A stretch of DNA of 64,000 nt from an uncultured Phycisphaerales bacterium (GCA_937995595.1 CALKJW010000020.1:1-64000), one strand, 5' to 3'. Counted from the first letter of the stretch, positions 8,561 through 17,948 are shown. Translations and numbers: made by a program. The notes: generated from the letters alone by a model not told the origin.

Positions 8561-10342
8561 ATGAGCACCTACACGCACCAGCACCCCGAGCACCGCGTGA
8601 TCGGCCCGAGTTTGGAGAACGTGGACCCGCACACGGTGACGATTTCGGGCCTCGTGCTCGACGCGGTGTACTCGGCGGACAAGCCGGCCGAGTCGCTGCA
8701 GAACCTCTCGCGCGACATCGCCGGGCCGGGGCAGTATCCCTTCACACGCGGCCTGTTCCCGGAGGGCTACCGGACGCGCCTGTGGACCATGCGGCAGTTC
8801 GCGGGCTTCGGGTCGGCCGACGACACGAACAAGCGGTTCAAGTACCTGCTGGAGCAGGCGAAGGTGGGGGGGGGCGGGGGCAAGGTGCAGGCCAACACGG
8901 GCCTCTCGACGGCGTTCGACCTGCCGACGCTGATGGGTCGCGACTCGGACGACCCGCTGTCGGTCGGCGAGGTCGGGCGGTGCGGGGTCGCGATCGACAC
9001 CATCGAGGACATGCACCGGCTCTACGCCGACATCCCCATCGACAAGGTGACGGTGTCGCAGACGATCAACGGCCCCGCGGCGGTGATCTGGGCGATGTAC
9101 CTGGCGATGGCCAAACAGCGCGGCATCGGCTGGGAGACGCTGGGGGGCACGCTGCAGAACGACATTCTCAAGGAGTTCCACTCGCAGAACGAGTTCATCT
9201 TCCCGCCCGAGGCGTCGGTGAAACTCGTGGTGGACACGATCGAGTTCCAGTCGCGCAACTGCCCGAGGTGGAACAGCGTGTCGATCTCGGGGTATCACAT
9301 CCGCGAGGCGGGCTCGACGGCGGTGCAGGAACTCGCCTTCACGCTGCGCGACGGCATGGAGTACGTCGAGGCGTGCATCGAGCGCGGGCTGCCGGTCGAC
9401 GAGTTCGCCCCGCGGCTGTCGTACTTCTTCAACTCGCACAACGAGTTCTTCGAGGAGATCTGCAAACTGCGCGCGGCGCGGCGGATCTGGGCGAGGATGA
9501 TGCGCGAGCGGTACGGCGCGAAGAACGAGCGGTCGTGGTTCATGAAGACGCACGTGCAGACGGCGGGCTGCTCGCTGACCGAGCAGCAGCCGCTGAACAA
9601 CATCGTGCGCGTCGCGTACCAGGCGATGGCCGCGGTGCTCGGCGGGTGCCAGAGCCTGCACACCGACTCGATGGACGAGACGCTGGGCCTGCCGACCGAG
9701 CAGGCGGTGACGGTCGCGCTGCGGACCCAGCAGATCCTCGCGTACGAGACGGGCGTGACGCGGACGGTCGACCCGCTCGGCGGGTCGTGGTTCATCGAGG
9801 AACTCACCGACCGGATGGAGGCCGGCGCGCTCGAACTCATCGACGAGATCGACCGCATGGGGACGTACGGCGATGCGGGCAGGGCGACGAGGGGGCAGGC
9901 GGGCGCGAGCCTCGCGGAGCATCCGGCGTACCGGCCTCGGAAGGGCTACGGCCGCGCGGTCGTCGCGGGCATCAACAAGGGCTACTTCCGTCGGCAGATC
10001 GCCGAGGCCTCGTACCGCTTCAGCGAGGAATGCGAGGCCAACGACCGCATCATCGTCGGCGTCAACGCGTTCACCGAGGGCTCGGACGAGCGGCCGCTGG
10101 ACATCCTGCAGATCAGCCACCAGGTCGAGACGGACCAGTGCGCGCGGCTCGCGGCGTTCAAGGCCCGGCGCGACCCCGGGGGCGTGTCTCGCGCGCTGGA
10201 CGCGATCCGCGAGGCCGCCCGCGCCGACAGGAACGTCATGCCCGCGCTGATCGACGGCGCGCTGGCCAACTGCACGCTGGGCGAGATGGTGCAGGCGCTG
10301 GCGGACGTCTACGGTCGGTACGGCGGCGGGCCGGAGTGGTAG
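8561..10342 (+). CDS. B12-dependent acyl-CoA mutase large subunit, isobutyryl-CoA mutase type
   Basis: 593 residues, which is the catalytic TIM-barrel portion only; the C-terminal cobalamin-binding domain of full-length methylmalonyl-CoA mutase is absent. Family landmarks are PFTRG (60-64), [14 protein letters not shown] (119-132), NDILKEF, SVSGYH-type [11 protein letters not shown] and ADPLGGS-type VDPLGGSWF. Two specificity positions read like isobutyryl-CoA mutase rather than methylmalonyl-CoA mutase: RQF at Phe80 (Tyr in MCM) and Gln209 (Arg in MCM). It should therefore interconvert isobutyryl- and n-butyryl-CoA, or a close analogue. A Gly/Lys-rich insertion of about 8 residues (KVGGGGGK) precedes GLSTAFD. 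The cobalamin-binding small subunit and chaperone are not in this window. Confidence 0.9.
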   Translation: MSTYTHQHPEHRVIGPSLENVDPHTVTISGLVLDAVYSADKPAESLQNLSRDIAGPGQYPFTRGLFPEGYRTRLWTMRQFAGFGSADDTNKRFKYLLEQAKVGGGGGKVQANTGLSTAFDLPTLMGRDSDDPLSVGEVGRCGVAIDTIEDMHRLYADIPIDKVTVSQTINGPAAVIWAMYLAMAKQRGIGWETLGGTLQNDILKEFHSQNEFIFPPEASVKLVVDTIEFQSRNCPRWNSVSISGYHIREAGSTAVQELAFTLRDGMEYVEACIERGLPVDEFAPRLSYFFNSHNEFFEEICKLRAARRIWARMMRERYGAKNERSWFMKTHVQTAGCSLTEQQPLNNIVRVAYQAMAAVLGGCQSLHTDSMDETLGLPTEQAVTVALRTQQILAYETGVTRTVDPLGGSWFIEELTDRMEAGALELIDEIDRMGTYGDAGRATRGQAGASLAEHPAYRPRKGYGRAVVAGINKGYFRRQIAEASYRFSEECEANDRIIVGVNAFTEGSDERPLDILQISHQVETDQCARLAAFKARRDPGGVSRALDAIREAARADRNVMPALIDGALANCTLGEMVQALADVYGRYGGGPEW

Positions 10343-10351
10343 GACCCGTCC

Positions 10352-10497
10352 GGTGAGGCAGGCGTTTGGCCCGCCGATTCCCGGTGCACCGTGGTGTGTG
10401 GCGCTGTTTCGCCGCGCCGGTGGCGAGGCGCTGGCTTGTTCCTACGCCGCCAACCGTCGCGCAGGTCAAACCGGACAGGCCAGACGCCTGCCCCACC
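10352..10497. repeat. 146-bp noncoding element with imperfect terminal inverted repeats
   Basis: The left arm (10352-10375) begins GGTGAGGCAGGCG. The right arm (10473-10497), read on the other strand, begins GGTGGGGCAGGCG. The two match at about 20 of 24 positions. The element fills most of the 212-base gap between the convergent mutase and pdhA genes. No coding bias inside. Could be a MITE-like or intergenic palindromic repeat; only one copy is in the window. Confidence 0.5.
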
Positions 10498-10554
10498 AAA
10501 GACCGCGGAGACGGCGTCCTCACGAGGCTGAGAACCGCGCAGCGTAGCGTCGTT

Positions 10555-11742
10555 TCAGAGCAGCGGGTTCTTGGCCCCGTGCACGTAGTCCCGCGTCGGC
10601 GACAGGTTCTTCTGGATGTTCACGTAGACATCCGAGTACAACTCCGTCTCCGGGTCGGGGACGGGCGATTCCTCGGCGAACTGCACCGCAGCGGCGACCC
10701 TGGCCTTCACGTCCTTCTGCATCGCGATCCACGCGTCCTCGGTCAGCGTCTTGCGCTCGTTCATCAGGTGCAGGGCGAGGCGGTCGATCGAGTCCTTCTT
10801 CTTGACGCCCTCGACCTCTTCCTTGGTGCGGTACTTCTGCGGGTCCGACATCGAGTGGCCCTGGTACCGGTAGGTCGCGAGGTCGACAAACCCCGGGCGC
10901 TGCCTGGCGCGGCACTCGTCGACGTAGGGCTTGAGGCGGTCGTAGAGCCGGAGGATGTCCAGCCCGTCGTCCTCGGTGATCTTCAGCCCTTCGATGCCGT
11001 ACGCGGCGGACTTGGCCAGCAGGTTGTGGGCCATGGTCGTGCCGCGCTCGATGGCGGTGCCCATCGAGTAGCGGTTGTTCTCGACGATGTAGATGACCGG
11101 GAGCGACCACAGGCCGGCGAGGTTCATCGCCTCGTGCAGCGCGCCCTGGTTGAGCGCGCCGTCGCCGAGGTAGCACAGGCAGACCTTCTTCTTGGCGGGG
11201 ATGTTCTCGTCGGGCAAGGCGGGCGAGCCGTCGGGCCGCGCGACCGCCCTGCCGAGCACCTCCCACTCGTAGCGCGAGGCGAAGGCGAGGCCCGCGCCCA
11301 GCGGCGTCTGCGCCCCGACGATCCCGTGACCGCCGAAGAGCCAGTTGGGCCGGTCGAACATGTGCATCGAGCCGCCCTTGCCCTTGGCGCAGCCGGTGGT
11401 CTTGCCGAACATCTCGGCCATGCACGCGCCGGGGTCCATGCCGCGGGCCAGCGCGTGGCCGTGGTCGCGGTAGGCGGTGATGACCGGGTCGTCGTGGTTC
11501 ACGCACGCGATGGTGCCGACCGCGCAGGCCTCCTGCCCGATGTAGAGGTGGCAGAAACCGCCGATCTTGGCCTGCTGGTACGCCTGAGCGCAGCGAACCT
11601 CGAACTCGCGGATCAGGTACATGTCGCGCAGCCAGCCGTGCAGCGTTTCGGTCGAGAGGGCGGCGCTGGGGCGGCCGGCCTCCCGGGCGTGGCCGTTGCC
11701 CGTCTGGGCGGTTCGATGGTCGGCGGTCTTGGCGTGGGTCAT
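10555..11742 (-). CDS. pdhA: Pyruvate dehydrogenase E1 component, alpha subunit
   Basis: 395 residues, slightly longer than usual because of a 30-residue polar N-terminus. It is the thiamine-diphosphate subunit of the alpha2beta2 E1 that decarboxylates pyruvate for acetyl-CoA formation. Diagnostic motifs: HLYIGQEACAVG (65-76), YRDHGHALARGM (91-102), GKGGSMHMFD (121-130), the ThDP/Mg2+ motif GDGALNQGALHEA starting at 193 and ending ENN at 221-223, and the YRYQGHSMSDP loop. The beta subunit, E2 and E3 are not in the window, so the complex genes are dispersed. A TATCAT-like hexamer lies about 45 bases upstream of the start (minus strand, near 11790). ctpA lies upstream on the same strand, 126 bases away. 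Confidence 0.93.
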   Translation of the reverse strand: MTHAKTADHRTAQTGNGHAREAGRPSAALSTETLHGWLRDMYLIREFEVRCAQAYQQAKIGGFCHLYIGQEACAVGTIACVNHDDPVITAYRDHGHALARGMDPGACMAEMFGKTTGCAKGKGGSMHMFDRPNWLFGGHGIVGAQTPLGAGLAFASRYEWEVLGRAVARPDGSPALPDENIPAKKKVCLCYLGDGALNQGALHEAMNLAGLWSLPVIYIVENNRYSMGTAIERGTTMAHNLLAKSAAYGIEGLKITEDDGLDILRLYDRLKPYVDECRARQRPGFVDLATYRYQGHSMSDPQKYRTKEEVEGVKKKDSIDRLALHLMNERKTLTEDAWIAMQKDVKARVAAAVQFAEESPVPDPETELYSDVYVNIQKNLSPTRDYVHGAKNPLL

Positions 11743-11868
11743 TGCAGGCTCGGATCGGTGCGCGGTGCTCGAGGGCGTGGGCCCGAAACGCGCAATGATA
11801 GGCGCGGCGACACCCGCTCCCTGCCGAGTCCCGAACGCTTGACCGGCCGCGAGGGCTTCGGGCCGGAG

Positions 11869-14136
11869 TCAGTTGCTCTTGGTCAGGCGGACCTGCTCGT
11901 GCGCGCCCGCCGCGGCCTTGGTCTGCAGCAGCAGCAGGGCGTGCTGGAGTTGCAGGTCGATTCCGTCGTCGATGAGTTTGCGGGGGTCGGGCGCGGGCTT
12001 GGCCGTCGCGACGATGTTCCCCTTCTCGTCGATGGGCAGCACGTCGGCGTCCTGCCGCAGCCGGAGCGCCTCGGCCGACTGCTCGGGGAGCATGTCGACG
12101 GTCAGGTGCGGGTCGACGCCCCACGTGCTGTCGCCGGGGCGGCGGTGGATGATCCGGCCGTCGGGCAGTTTGTAGTACTGGGTCGTGAGTTTCATCTTGG
12201 CGACGGAGGAGAGTTCAAAGACGTTCTGCACGCTGCCCTTGCCGAAGGTGCGCTGGCCGACGACCACGGCGTCGATGTCGCCCTTGTCGGCGTAATGCCG
12301 GATCGCGCCCGAGACGATCTCGCTGGCCGAGGCGGAGCCCTCGTTGATGAGCACGACCAGCGGCACGCCGCGCAGGCGGTTGCCCGCCGGCACGGCGCGC
12401 TTGGTCTCGCCGGGCGTGGTGCCCTGGGTCGAGACGATGGTGCCCTCGCGGATGAACGTGTTGGCGACGCTCACGGCCTCGGTCAGCAGGCCGCCGGGGT
12501 TGAACCGCAGGTCGAGGATCAGCCCGCGCAGGCCCTGGCGGCGCATCTGGTCGAGCGCGGCGTGCAGGTCCTTGGTCGTGTCGTCTGTGAACTGCAGGAG
12601 TCGGACGTACCCGATTCCCGCGCCGGGGTCGATGAACCAGTCCCACTGGTCCTCGCGCGGTCCGGAGCGCTTCCACCCCTTGACCGTCGCGAGCGGGATG
12701 ACGGCCCGCACCAGCGGGAACTCGATCTCCTTGACGATGTCCTTGCCGGCCTCGTCGGTCTCGCCGGTGGTCCGCTCGATGGTGAGCGTGACGCGCGTGT
12801 CGGCCGGGCCGGTGATCAGGTCCACCGCCTGGTTGACGGTGATGCCGACGGCGGACTTGCCGTCGATCTTCGAGATGCGGTCGCCCTGGCGGATGCCGGC
12901 GCGCTGCGCGGGCGTGCCCTCGATGGGCGTGACGACGCGGATCATCTGCGAGTCGTCGTCGTACTGGATCTGGATGCCCACGCCGCGGAAGTTGCCCTGG
13001 GTCATGCGGTTGAACCGCGCCAGTTCGTCGGGCCAGATGATGGCGGAGAACTCGTCGAAGCGCTGCATCGCGCCGTTGCCGAACTCGTGGAGCACGGCGG
13101 CGGGGGGCAGTTTGAGCGTCGCCTCGTTGATCGACAGCGTGTCGTCGAGGACGCCGATGAGCGTGTTGTTGGAGACGATGGTGACGGGGTTCTGCAGGTC
13201 GCGCGTGCGCTCCTCGACAAACGCGAGCACGCGGGCGCGGGCCGCGTCGTCGGCCAGCGAGGGGAAGGCGCGCCGGAGGTCGTCGGTGGTGACCATCACG
13301 CGCACCGCGTCGAGGCCGCTGATCAGCGCCTCGCGCATCGGCACCTGATCGATCTGCGAGCGCGACGCGCTGGCGATCGCGTTGGCGACCATCAGCAGTT
13401 TCACGCCCTCGAGTTTGGCCCGGTAGTCCTCGCCCAGCGCGTTGAACGGCGGCAGCGGGGGCTTGCCGTCCTTGATGCGTTCCTCGTTGCGCAGTTCCCA
13501 GAAGCGCTCGGGCGCGTAGAGGCGGATCATCGCCAGCCGCTGCCCGAGCCGGCGCACGTCCTCCTTGAAGGTGCCCTGCTCCTCGAGCAGGACGTTGAGA
13601 CGCCAGAACAGTTCGTTGGCGACGAACCACTCGCCGTTGCGCTCCGCCGCACGCGCGGCAGCCGTGGCACGCTCGACCAGGTTGGTGATCCGCGGCTGGG
13701 CCAGCAGCGCCGCGCGCCGGTCCTGCGGCGTGAGCATGTAGAGTTCGACGGCGAAGCGGATCGCGTCCGACAGCGCGGTCGCGTCGTCGGTGCCGAGTTT
13801 CTCGGCCAGTTTGCGCTCGACCTCGGCGATCTTCTCGGCGCGGGTCGCCTCACGCTTGGCGATGTTGGCCTCCAGCGAGGCGAACGCGTCGCGCAGCGAG
13901 CCGAGTTCGGCCGGCAGGTCGTGCCCGTTGAGTTCGCCCGCGAGCGCCAAGAGGTCCGCGGCGCGGTTGGTGCGGGCATCGGTCCACGCCCGCTGCGAGA
14001 GTTCGCCGAGCGTCTCGACCCGCGATGCCTCGGCGACCGCCGATTGCGCCCATGCCATCGGCCCGCCGAAGGCAAGCAACCCGGCCGCGGCGACAGCAAA
14101 GGCACCCAACAACCCCAACGCACGCGAACGACTCAT
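11869..14136 (-). CDS. Secreted S41-family C-terminal processing protease with PDZ domain
   Basis: 755 residues. The start is the ATG with GGAGG seven bases upstream (minus strand) and gives a clean signal peptide (MSRSRALGLLGAFAVAAAG, ending AWAQ). Residues 30-330 are mostly helical and unassigned. A PDZ domain follows, about 360-450 (VGIQIQYDDDSQM, GTPAQRAGIRQGDRISKIDG). The S41 protease core has the catalytic Ser in NEGSASASEI and the Lys in GQRTFGKGSVQ, the Ser-Lys dyad of CtpA/Tsp enzymes. It should trim or degrade exported proteins in the periplasm. The long N-terminal helical region is more than in E. coli Prc-type or Bacillus CtpB enzymes and may be lineage-specific. Confidence 0.92.
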   Translation of the reverse strand: MSRSRALGLLGAFAVAAAGLLAFGGPMAWAQSAVAEASRVETLGELSQRAWTDARTNRAADLLALAGELNGHDLPAELGSLRDAFASLEANIAKREATRAEKIAEVERKLAEKLGTDDATALSDAIRFAVELYMLTPQDRRAALLAQPRITNLVERATAAARAAERNGEWFVANELFWRLNVLLEEQGTFKEDVRRLGQRLAMIRLYAPERFWELRNEERIKDGKPPLPPFNALGEDYRAKLEGVKLLMVANAIASASRSQIDQVPMREALISGLDAVRVMVTTDDLRRAFPSLADDAARARVLAFVEERTRDLQNPVTIVSNNTLIGVLDDTLSINEATLKLPPAAVLHEFGNGAMQRFDEFSAIIWPDELARFNRMTQGNFRGVGIQIQYDDDSQMIRVVTPIEGTPAQRAGIRQGDRISKIDGKSAVGITVNQAVDLITGPADTRVTLTIERTTGETDEAGKDIVKEIEFPLVRAVIPLATVKGWKRSGPREDQWDWFIDPGAGIGYVRLLQFTDDTTKDLHAALDQMRRQGLRGLILDLRFNPGGLLTEAVSVANTFIREGTIVSTQGTTPGETKRAVPAGNRLRGVPLVVLINEGSASASEIVSGAIRHYADKGDIDAVVVGQRTFGKGSVQNVFELSSVAKMKLTTQYYKLPDGRIIHRRPGDSTWGVDPHLTVDMLPEQSAEALRLRQDADVLPIDEKGNIVATAKPAPDPRKLIDDGIDLQLQHALLLLQTKAAAGAHEQVRLTKSN

Positions 14137-14374
14137 GCACAGCCTCCGGTCAGGTTTCTTGAAGCGATCCGGTACGGAACATGTACGGACCGCGCGTTCC
14201 GATTGTTCACGAGGTTGGCCGCCCCATGAATCCCCGATCCAAGCGGTCTGGATCGGCCATCTCGCGAAACCTCCCAAGCCGCGCCGCGACTTTCGACGAG
14301 CGCGAGCGGCTTTGGGTCATCATAACGTGAACCAAGACGTCCCCCTCTGGCGGGCGTCGCACCCCCGTTCTGGA

Positions 14375-15703
14375 TCAGTGTCCGATACCGTCGGGCGACT
14401 GCAGGGGTTGCGTCGGCACGCCCGGGGGCGTGCTGGGGCCGTTGCGGGTCTTGAGCGCTCGGGCAAGTCCCCAGCCGCCCAGAAGCAGCCCCGCGCCGCA
14501 GACCATCGCCGCCATGACGGGCTCGTAGTTGCCGGTCGGCGCCAAGCCGCGCTCGACGATCCAGATCGAAGCGATCCCGCACATCGGGCCGGCGGTGTAG
14601 CCAAGGCCGATCAGCGTTTCGTGCGTCCCGCCGGCATCGACCTCGGCCGAGCCGACTTCCATGGCATAGTACAGCGCGGCGCAGTAGATCACGCCGACCC
14701 CTGCGCCGAAGCCCGCCAGCGCGAGCACGATGCCGACCAGCGCGGGCGTGCCGCTCGCGAAGGCCGGGACGATCACCACCGCCGCGAACGAACCGAGCAG
14801 CAGCGCCGCGCCCAGCGCGACGGTGCTCCAGCGGCCGTGCCAACCGTGCCAGCGCTCCATGATCAGGAACGTGACGACCCGTGCGCCGAGCCATGTCGAG
14901 GCGATGCTGGTGGCCCATTCGACGGGCAGGCCGATGCCGCGGAGCGCGCCGGGGAGGTACGGCGAGATCACGCTGATGAACAGAAACGCGGTCGGCAGCA
15001 GCACGCGCAGCAGGCTGAGCAACTGCCGGTACACGGGCGGGTGGGCGTGCGCGTGCAGGTGCGCGTGCCGGCCGGGGCGCGGGCGGAAGGTCGCCAGCAG
15101 CACCGCCGCGGCGACCACGTGCACGCCGCTGAGCAGTTGCAACGACAGCAGCGGCCCGGCCTTGATGAGCGGCCCGATGAACGGCAGCGTGGCGACGATG
15201 GCCCCGGCCCAGCAGACGTTGAACTTGCCGGTGGCGGCGCGGAGTTGCCGCTCGCTGCGTCCGCCCGCGAGAAACGCCTCGACCATCGGCCACATGGCCC
15301 CGCTCAGCGGCGCGTACACCGCGATGACGACCCACAGCGCCCACGCGCCGCGTGCAGCGCCCGGTTGGCTCGGCGCCGCCGCGCCGTCGGCCAGCGTCGG
15401 CAGCCAGCACAGCGCCGCCGCGGCGAGCATCACCCACGCCAGCACCGTGCGCGGCGAGGCGACGCGCTCGAAGCGGCGCAGCAGGGGGCCGATGAACCGC
15501 GCGCCGGGGATGTAGGTCAGGCCGTAGACCAGGCCGATGCCGAAGAGGGCGACGGTGCCGAACCCGTACGACGTCTCGGCGATGAAGAACAGGCCCGAGT
15601 ACAGCACCGCCGAACCGATGGAGTTCAGAAAGGTGAACAGCAGCACCGCCCACACCGGCGTGGGCGCGTGCGCGTGCGTGTTCGTGGCGGTCGTTGGGGG
15701 CAT
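14375..15703 (-). CDS. Major facilitator superfamily-like permease
   Basis: 442 residues with about twelve hydrophobic segments, starting at AVLLFTFLNSIGSAVLYSG. After the sixth segment there is a His-rich cytoplasmic stretch (GRHAHLHAHAHPP) that could bind metal. The loop around YSRE-type positions is weakly conserved, so the substrate cannot be assigned. The start ATG at 15703 is preferred because it places the first membrane segment about 20 residues in, after another His/Thr-rich stretch (TNTHAHAHAP). It is divergent from tRNA-Arg, whose promoter lies in the short gap. Confidence 0.8.
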   Translation of the reverse strand: MPPTTATNTHAHAPTPVWAVLLFTFLNSIGSAVLYSGLFFIAETSYGFGTVALFGIGLVYGLTYIPGARFIGPLLRRFERVASPRTVLAWVMLAAAALCWLPTLADGAAAPSQPGAARGAWALWVVIAVYAPLSGAMWPMVEAFLAGGRSERQLRAATGKFNVCWAGAIVATLPFIGPLIKAGPLLSLQLLSGVHVVAAAVLLATFRPRPGRHAHLHAHAHPPVYRQLLSLLRVLLPTAFLFISVISPYLPGALRGIGLPVEWATSIASTWLGARVVTFLIMERWHGWHGRWSTVALGAALLLGSFAAVVIVPAFASGTPALVGIVLALAGFGAGVGVIYCAALYYAMEVGSAEVDAGGTHETLIGLGYTAGPMCGIASIWIVERGLAPTGNYEPVMAAMVCGAGLLLGGWGLARALKTRNGPSTPPGVPTQPLQSPDGIGH

Positions 15704-15740
15704 CGTCTGACCGGGGAGGGTGCGGGCGTGTGGCGCGAGG

Positions 15741-15769
15741 TTGCCTTGCGCGCGGGCCGATCGTAGCAT
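15741..15769 (+). promoter_or_regulatory. Promoter of tRNA-Arg
   Basis: TTGCCT (15741-15746), a 17-base spacer, then TAGCAT (15764-15769). The predicted transcription start is about 7 bases downstream, shortly before the tRNA. It matches a vegetative-type promoter with a TANNNT -10. Confidence 0.65.
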
Positions 15770-15788
15770 CGACGCGAATCAGCCCTGT

Positions 15789-15862
15789 GTGCCCGTAGCT
15801 CAACTGGATAGAGCGCTGCCCTCCGAAGGCAGAGGTTGCAGGTTCGAGTCCCGCCGGGCATG
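15789..15862 (+). tRNA. tRNA-Arg, anticodon CCG
   Basis: The 74 nt fold as a cloverleaf. The acceptor stem is GTGCCCG with CGGGCAT, the D arm GCTC/GAGC, and the anticodon stem CTGCC/GGCAG around loop CTCCGAA, giving anticodon CCG. The T arm has loop TTCGAGT and one A-C mismatch in its stem. CCA is not encoded; the 3' flank reads GTTCCA. Confidence 0.95.
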
Positions 15863-15891
15863 TTCCAGTCGCCGACGCGGCCCAAAAGCAA

Positions 15892-15917
15892 GGCCGCCGG
15901 GATCGCTCCCGGCGGCC
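15892..15917. terminator. Strong hairpin between convergent tRNA-Arg and PEP-CTERM-like gene
   Basis: An 11-bp perfect stem (GGCCGCCGGGA with TCCCGGCGGCC) around a TCGC loop. It sits between the end of the tRNA and the stop codon of the minus-strand gene, so it may terminate both. No U tract follows, as is common in GC-rich genomes. Confidence 0.65.
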
Positions 15918-15954
15918 GTGTCGTTGCTGGGTCTGTCGAGGCGGGGTTGTTCGA

Positions 15955-16791
15955 TCAGCGGCGGCGGCGGCGCAGAGCCGTCAGGCCGCCGAAGCCGAGC
16001 AGCGCGGCCGCGCCGGGCGCGGGGATGCCCAGACCGGACACGTACACGGTGGTGTCGAGGTCGCCGTCCGACGTATCGCAGAGAATGATCGTCAGCGTGT
16101 TGACGCCGGGGATGGTCGGCCCGAGGAACTGCATGTTGGGGCCGAGGATCACGCCGTCGAGTTCGGTCTCGGCAACCACACCGGCCAGCGGGTGGTTGAT
16201 GTTGACCGGGCTGCCGAAGTACTGGGCGATGTTCACGCCGTTGAGGTACAGACCGAAGCCGTCGATGAACGACGTGCCGACCCACTCGAAGAACTCTTCG
16301 GAGCCGAAGACCACGTCAAAGCCGACGGTGTTCACGCCGGGGTCGGCGGTGAACGTGATGTCGATCTGCGTCACGTCGTAGTGGGCGCCGGGACCGAATC
16401 CGGTGATCGGCGACAGGAGCGCGTCCTGAGCCGGCGTTGCCGGCACGCCGGCACCGCCGCCGCCGGGGTTGGCGTAGTTGAAGGTGCGGTTGATGACCGT
16501 GTTCGGGCCGGTGGAGTAGTCCTCCGCGTTGCCCGTGCTTATCACGATGCCGGGACGGTTCAGGTCGTAGGCGTTGCCTGCGCCACCGAGGAAGTACACG
16601 CCGGTGGTCATCGCGTTACCGACGGAGTGACCGCTGACGGTCATGCTCACGATGTTGATGCCCGAGCCGCCCGGCGCGAGGAAACTCGAAAGCACAGCCG
16701 GGTTGTCCGTGTTCGCCACCGTGATCTGGCCCATGGCCGATCCGGCGGCCGCGAGCGCCATGACGGCGCCCGCCGCAAAGAACCGATTCAT
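15955..16791 (-). CDS. Secreted choice-of-anchor L-type protein with PEP-CTERM-like sorting tail
   Basis: 278 residues. The signal peptide MNRFFAAGAVMALAAAGSAMG starts at an ATG with AGGAGAG upstream. The middle resembles the choice-of-anchor L domain: GVYFLGGAGNAYDLNRPGI, then VVFGSEEFFEWVGTSFIDGFG (FGSEE is the hallmark), with a beta-rich, Asp-rich end. The C-terminus is a sorting tail: PAPGAAALLGFGGLTAL and five Arg. Such tails target proteins for processing at the cell envelope by an exosortase-like or related system. The function beyond being a surface or extracellular structural protein is unknown. A good promoter lies about 175 bases upstream. Confidence 0.88.
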   Translation of the reverse strand: MNRFFAAGAVMALAAAGSAMGQITVANTDNPAVLSSFLAPGGSGINIVSMTVSGHSVGNAMTTGVYFLGGAGNAYDLNRPGIVISTGNAEDYSTGPNTVINRTFNYANPGGGGAGVPATPAQDALLSPITGFGPGAHYDVTQIDITFTADPGVNTVGFDVVFGSEEFFEWVGTSFIDGFGLYLNGVNIAQYFGSPVNINHPLAGVVAETELDGVILGPNMQFLGPTIPGVNTLTIILCDTSDGDLDTTVYVSGLGIPAPGAAALLGFGGLTALRRRRR

Positions 16792-16965
16792 CTGTCTCTC
16801 CTCTCGTATATTCAGCGCACAAACAACCGCACGCACGCCCGAACGCCGGGCGCGCCACCGACACGCCGCGCGGCGAGTTCTCACCGTGCGGCGCAATCAA
16901 CAGGGTTATGGCGGGGTCTCTCTCTCCCACCGAGCGCGGACGACCTTGGTCAACGCCGTGCATGC

Positions 16966-16994
16966 AATCTACCTCATGGGGCTACCTTTGTCAA
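16966..16994 (-). promoter_or_regulatory. Promoter for the PEP-CTERM-like gene
   Basis: On the minus strand, a perfect TTGACA (complement of 16989-16994), a 17-base spacer and TAGATT (complement of 16966-16971). It predicts a 5' leader of about 165 bases before the ATG at 16791. This is the best consensus promoter in the window and suggests strong expression. I see no riboswitch fold in the leader. Confidence 0.7.
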
Positions 16995-17150
16995 TGAGTG
17001 GCACAAGTAGTTTCAGTGCGTTAACGCGGTTTTCGCACCTCCGCTTCGCCCGAGAACGCCAGGCGTGAGAAGACGCTTTCACCTCATCCCCCCAACGGGA
17101 GGCGATATCGGACACGCCGCTCTGATTCATCCTCGCATCCGACGCGCTGG

Positions 17151-17156
17151 TACCAT
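17151..17156 (+). promoter_or_regulatory. Putative leaderless -10 element of scpB
   Basis: TACCAT, six bases (ccccgc) before the ATG at 17163; no Shine-Dalgarno sequence. Confidence 0.45.
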
Positions 17157-17162
17157 CCCCGC

Positions 17163-17867
17163 ATGAGCGAGCCCGCGGCCAGCACAACGCCCGTACACAC
17201 CCGTCGCCCCAGGCGGGCCGTTGTCGAGATTCCGGCCGACCCGGACGGCCAACTCGTCACCTCCGTCGAGGCGCTGCTGTTCAGCGTGTCGCGGCCGATC
17301 GGCTGGTCGAAGATCGCCGCGGCGACCGGGCTGATCGGCGAAGAGACCGCCGCGGACGACGGCGGCGAGGATCGCGGCCCGAAGTCCGGCCCCGCCGCGC
17401 TGGTGCACGCGGCGGTTTCGAAACTCAACGAGCAGTACGACCAGACCGGGCGTGCGTTCCGCATCGAGCAGGTCGCCGGCGGCTACCGCGTGATGACGCG
17501 CCCCGAGCACGCCGGGGTGCTGGAGCGTTTCCACGGCGCGCGCGAACGCAGCACGCTGAGCCGCGCGGCGATCGAGACACTCGCCATCATCGCGTACAAG
17601 CAGCCGATCACGCGCGCCGGGCTCGAAGCGATCCGCGGCGTGGCGTGCGGCGACATTCTCCGCGCGCTCATCGACCGTCGCTTCGTCACCATCACCGGGC
17701 GCGCCGAGGAACTCGGGCGGCCGATTCTGTACGGCACCACGCGCCGGTTCCTCGAGGCCTTCGGCCTGTCGAGCACGCGCGACCTGCCGACGGTCGAGGA
17801 ACTCCGCGCCCGTGCGAGCGCGGGCGCTGGCAGCGCCACGACGCCGGACCCCGACGAAGCCGGCTGA
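17163..17867 (+). CDS. scpB: Segregation and condensation protein B
   Basis: 234 residues. ScpB is the winged-helix kleisin-interacting subunit of the SMC-ScpA-ScpB condensin complex that compacts and segregates the chromosome. The first winged helix includes LVTSVEALLFSVSRPIGW (about 31-48). The second carries the family's best motif, LSRAAIETLAIIAYKQPITRA (about 133-153), followed by GVACGDILRALIDRRFV and a GRPILYGTT beta-hairpin. An acidic insertion (EETAADDGGEDRG) sits in the first domain. scpA is not adjacent, unlike in many bacteria. No ribosome binding site is visible; a TACCAT hexamer sits six bases from the start. Confidence 0.93.
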   Translation: MSEPAASTTPVHTRRPRRAVVEIPADPDGQLVTSVEALLFSVSRPIGWSKIAAATGLIGEETAADDGGEDRGPKSGPAALVHAAVSKLNEQYDQTGRAFRIEQVAGGYRVMTRPEHAGVLERFHGARERSTLSRAAIETLAIIAYKQPITRAGLEAIRGVACGDILRALIDRRFVTITGRAEELGRPILYGTTRRFLEAFGLSSTRDLPTVEELRARASAGAGSATTPDPDEAG

Positions 17868-17948
17868 ACCTCCGTCGGTAGAACCAGCAACGGGCGCGGT
17901 GCGGATGGTTGCGCGTGGGCGCGGCCGCGCCACCCAAGGGAGCGAGCC

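Noticed and set aside
8561..10342. Call as methylmalonyl-CoA mutase
   Set aside because: Phe80 and Gln209 replace the Tyr and Arg that bind the methylmalonyl carboxylate.
10366..14229. Very long plus-strand open frame across pdhA and ctpA
   Set aside because: Mirror-image frame of real minus-strand genes; common in GC-rich DNA. Composition (Asp/Val/Arg/Gly rich, no motifs) is that of a shadow.
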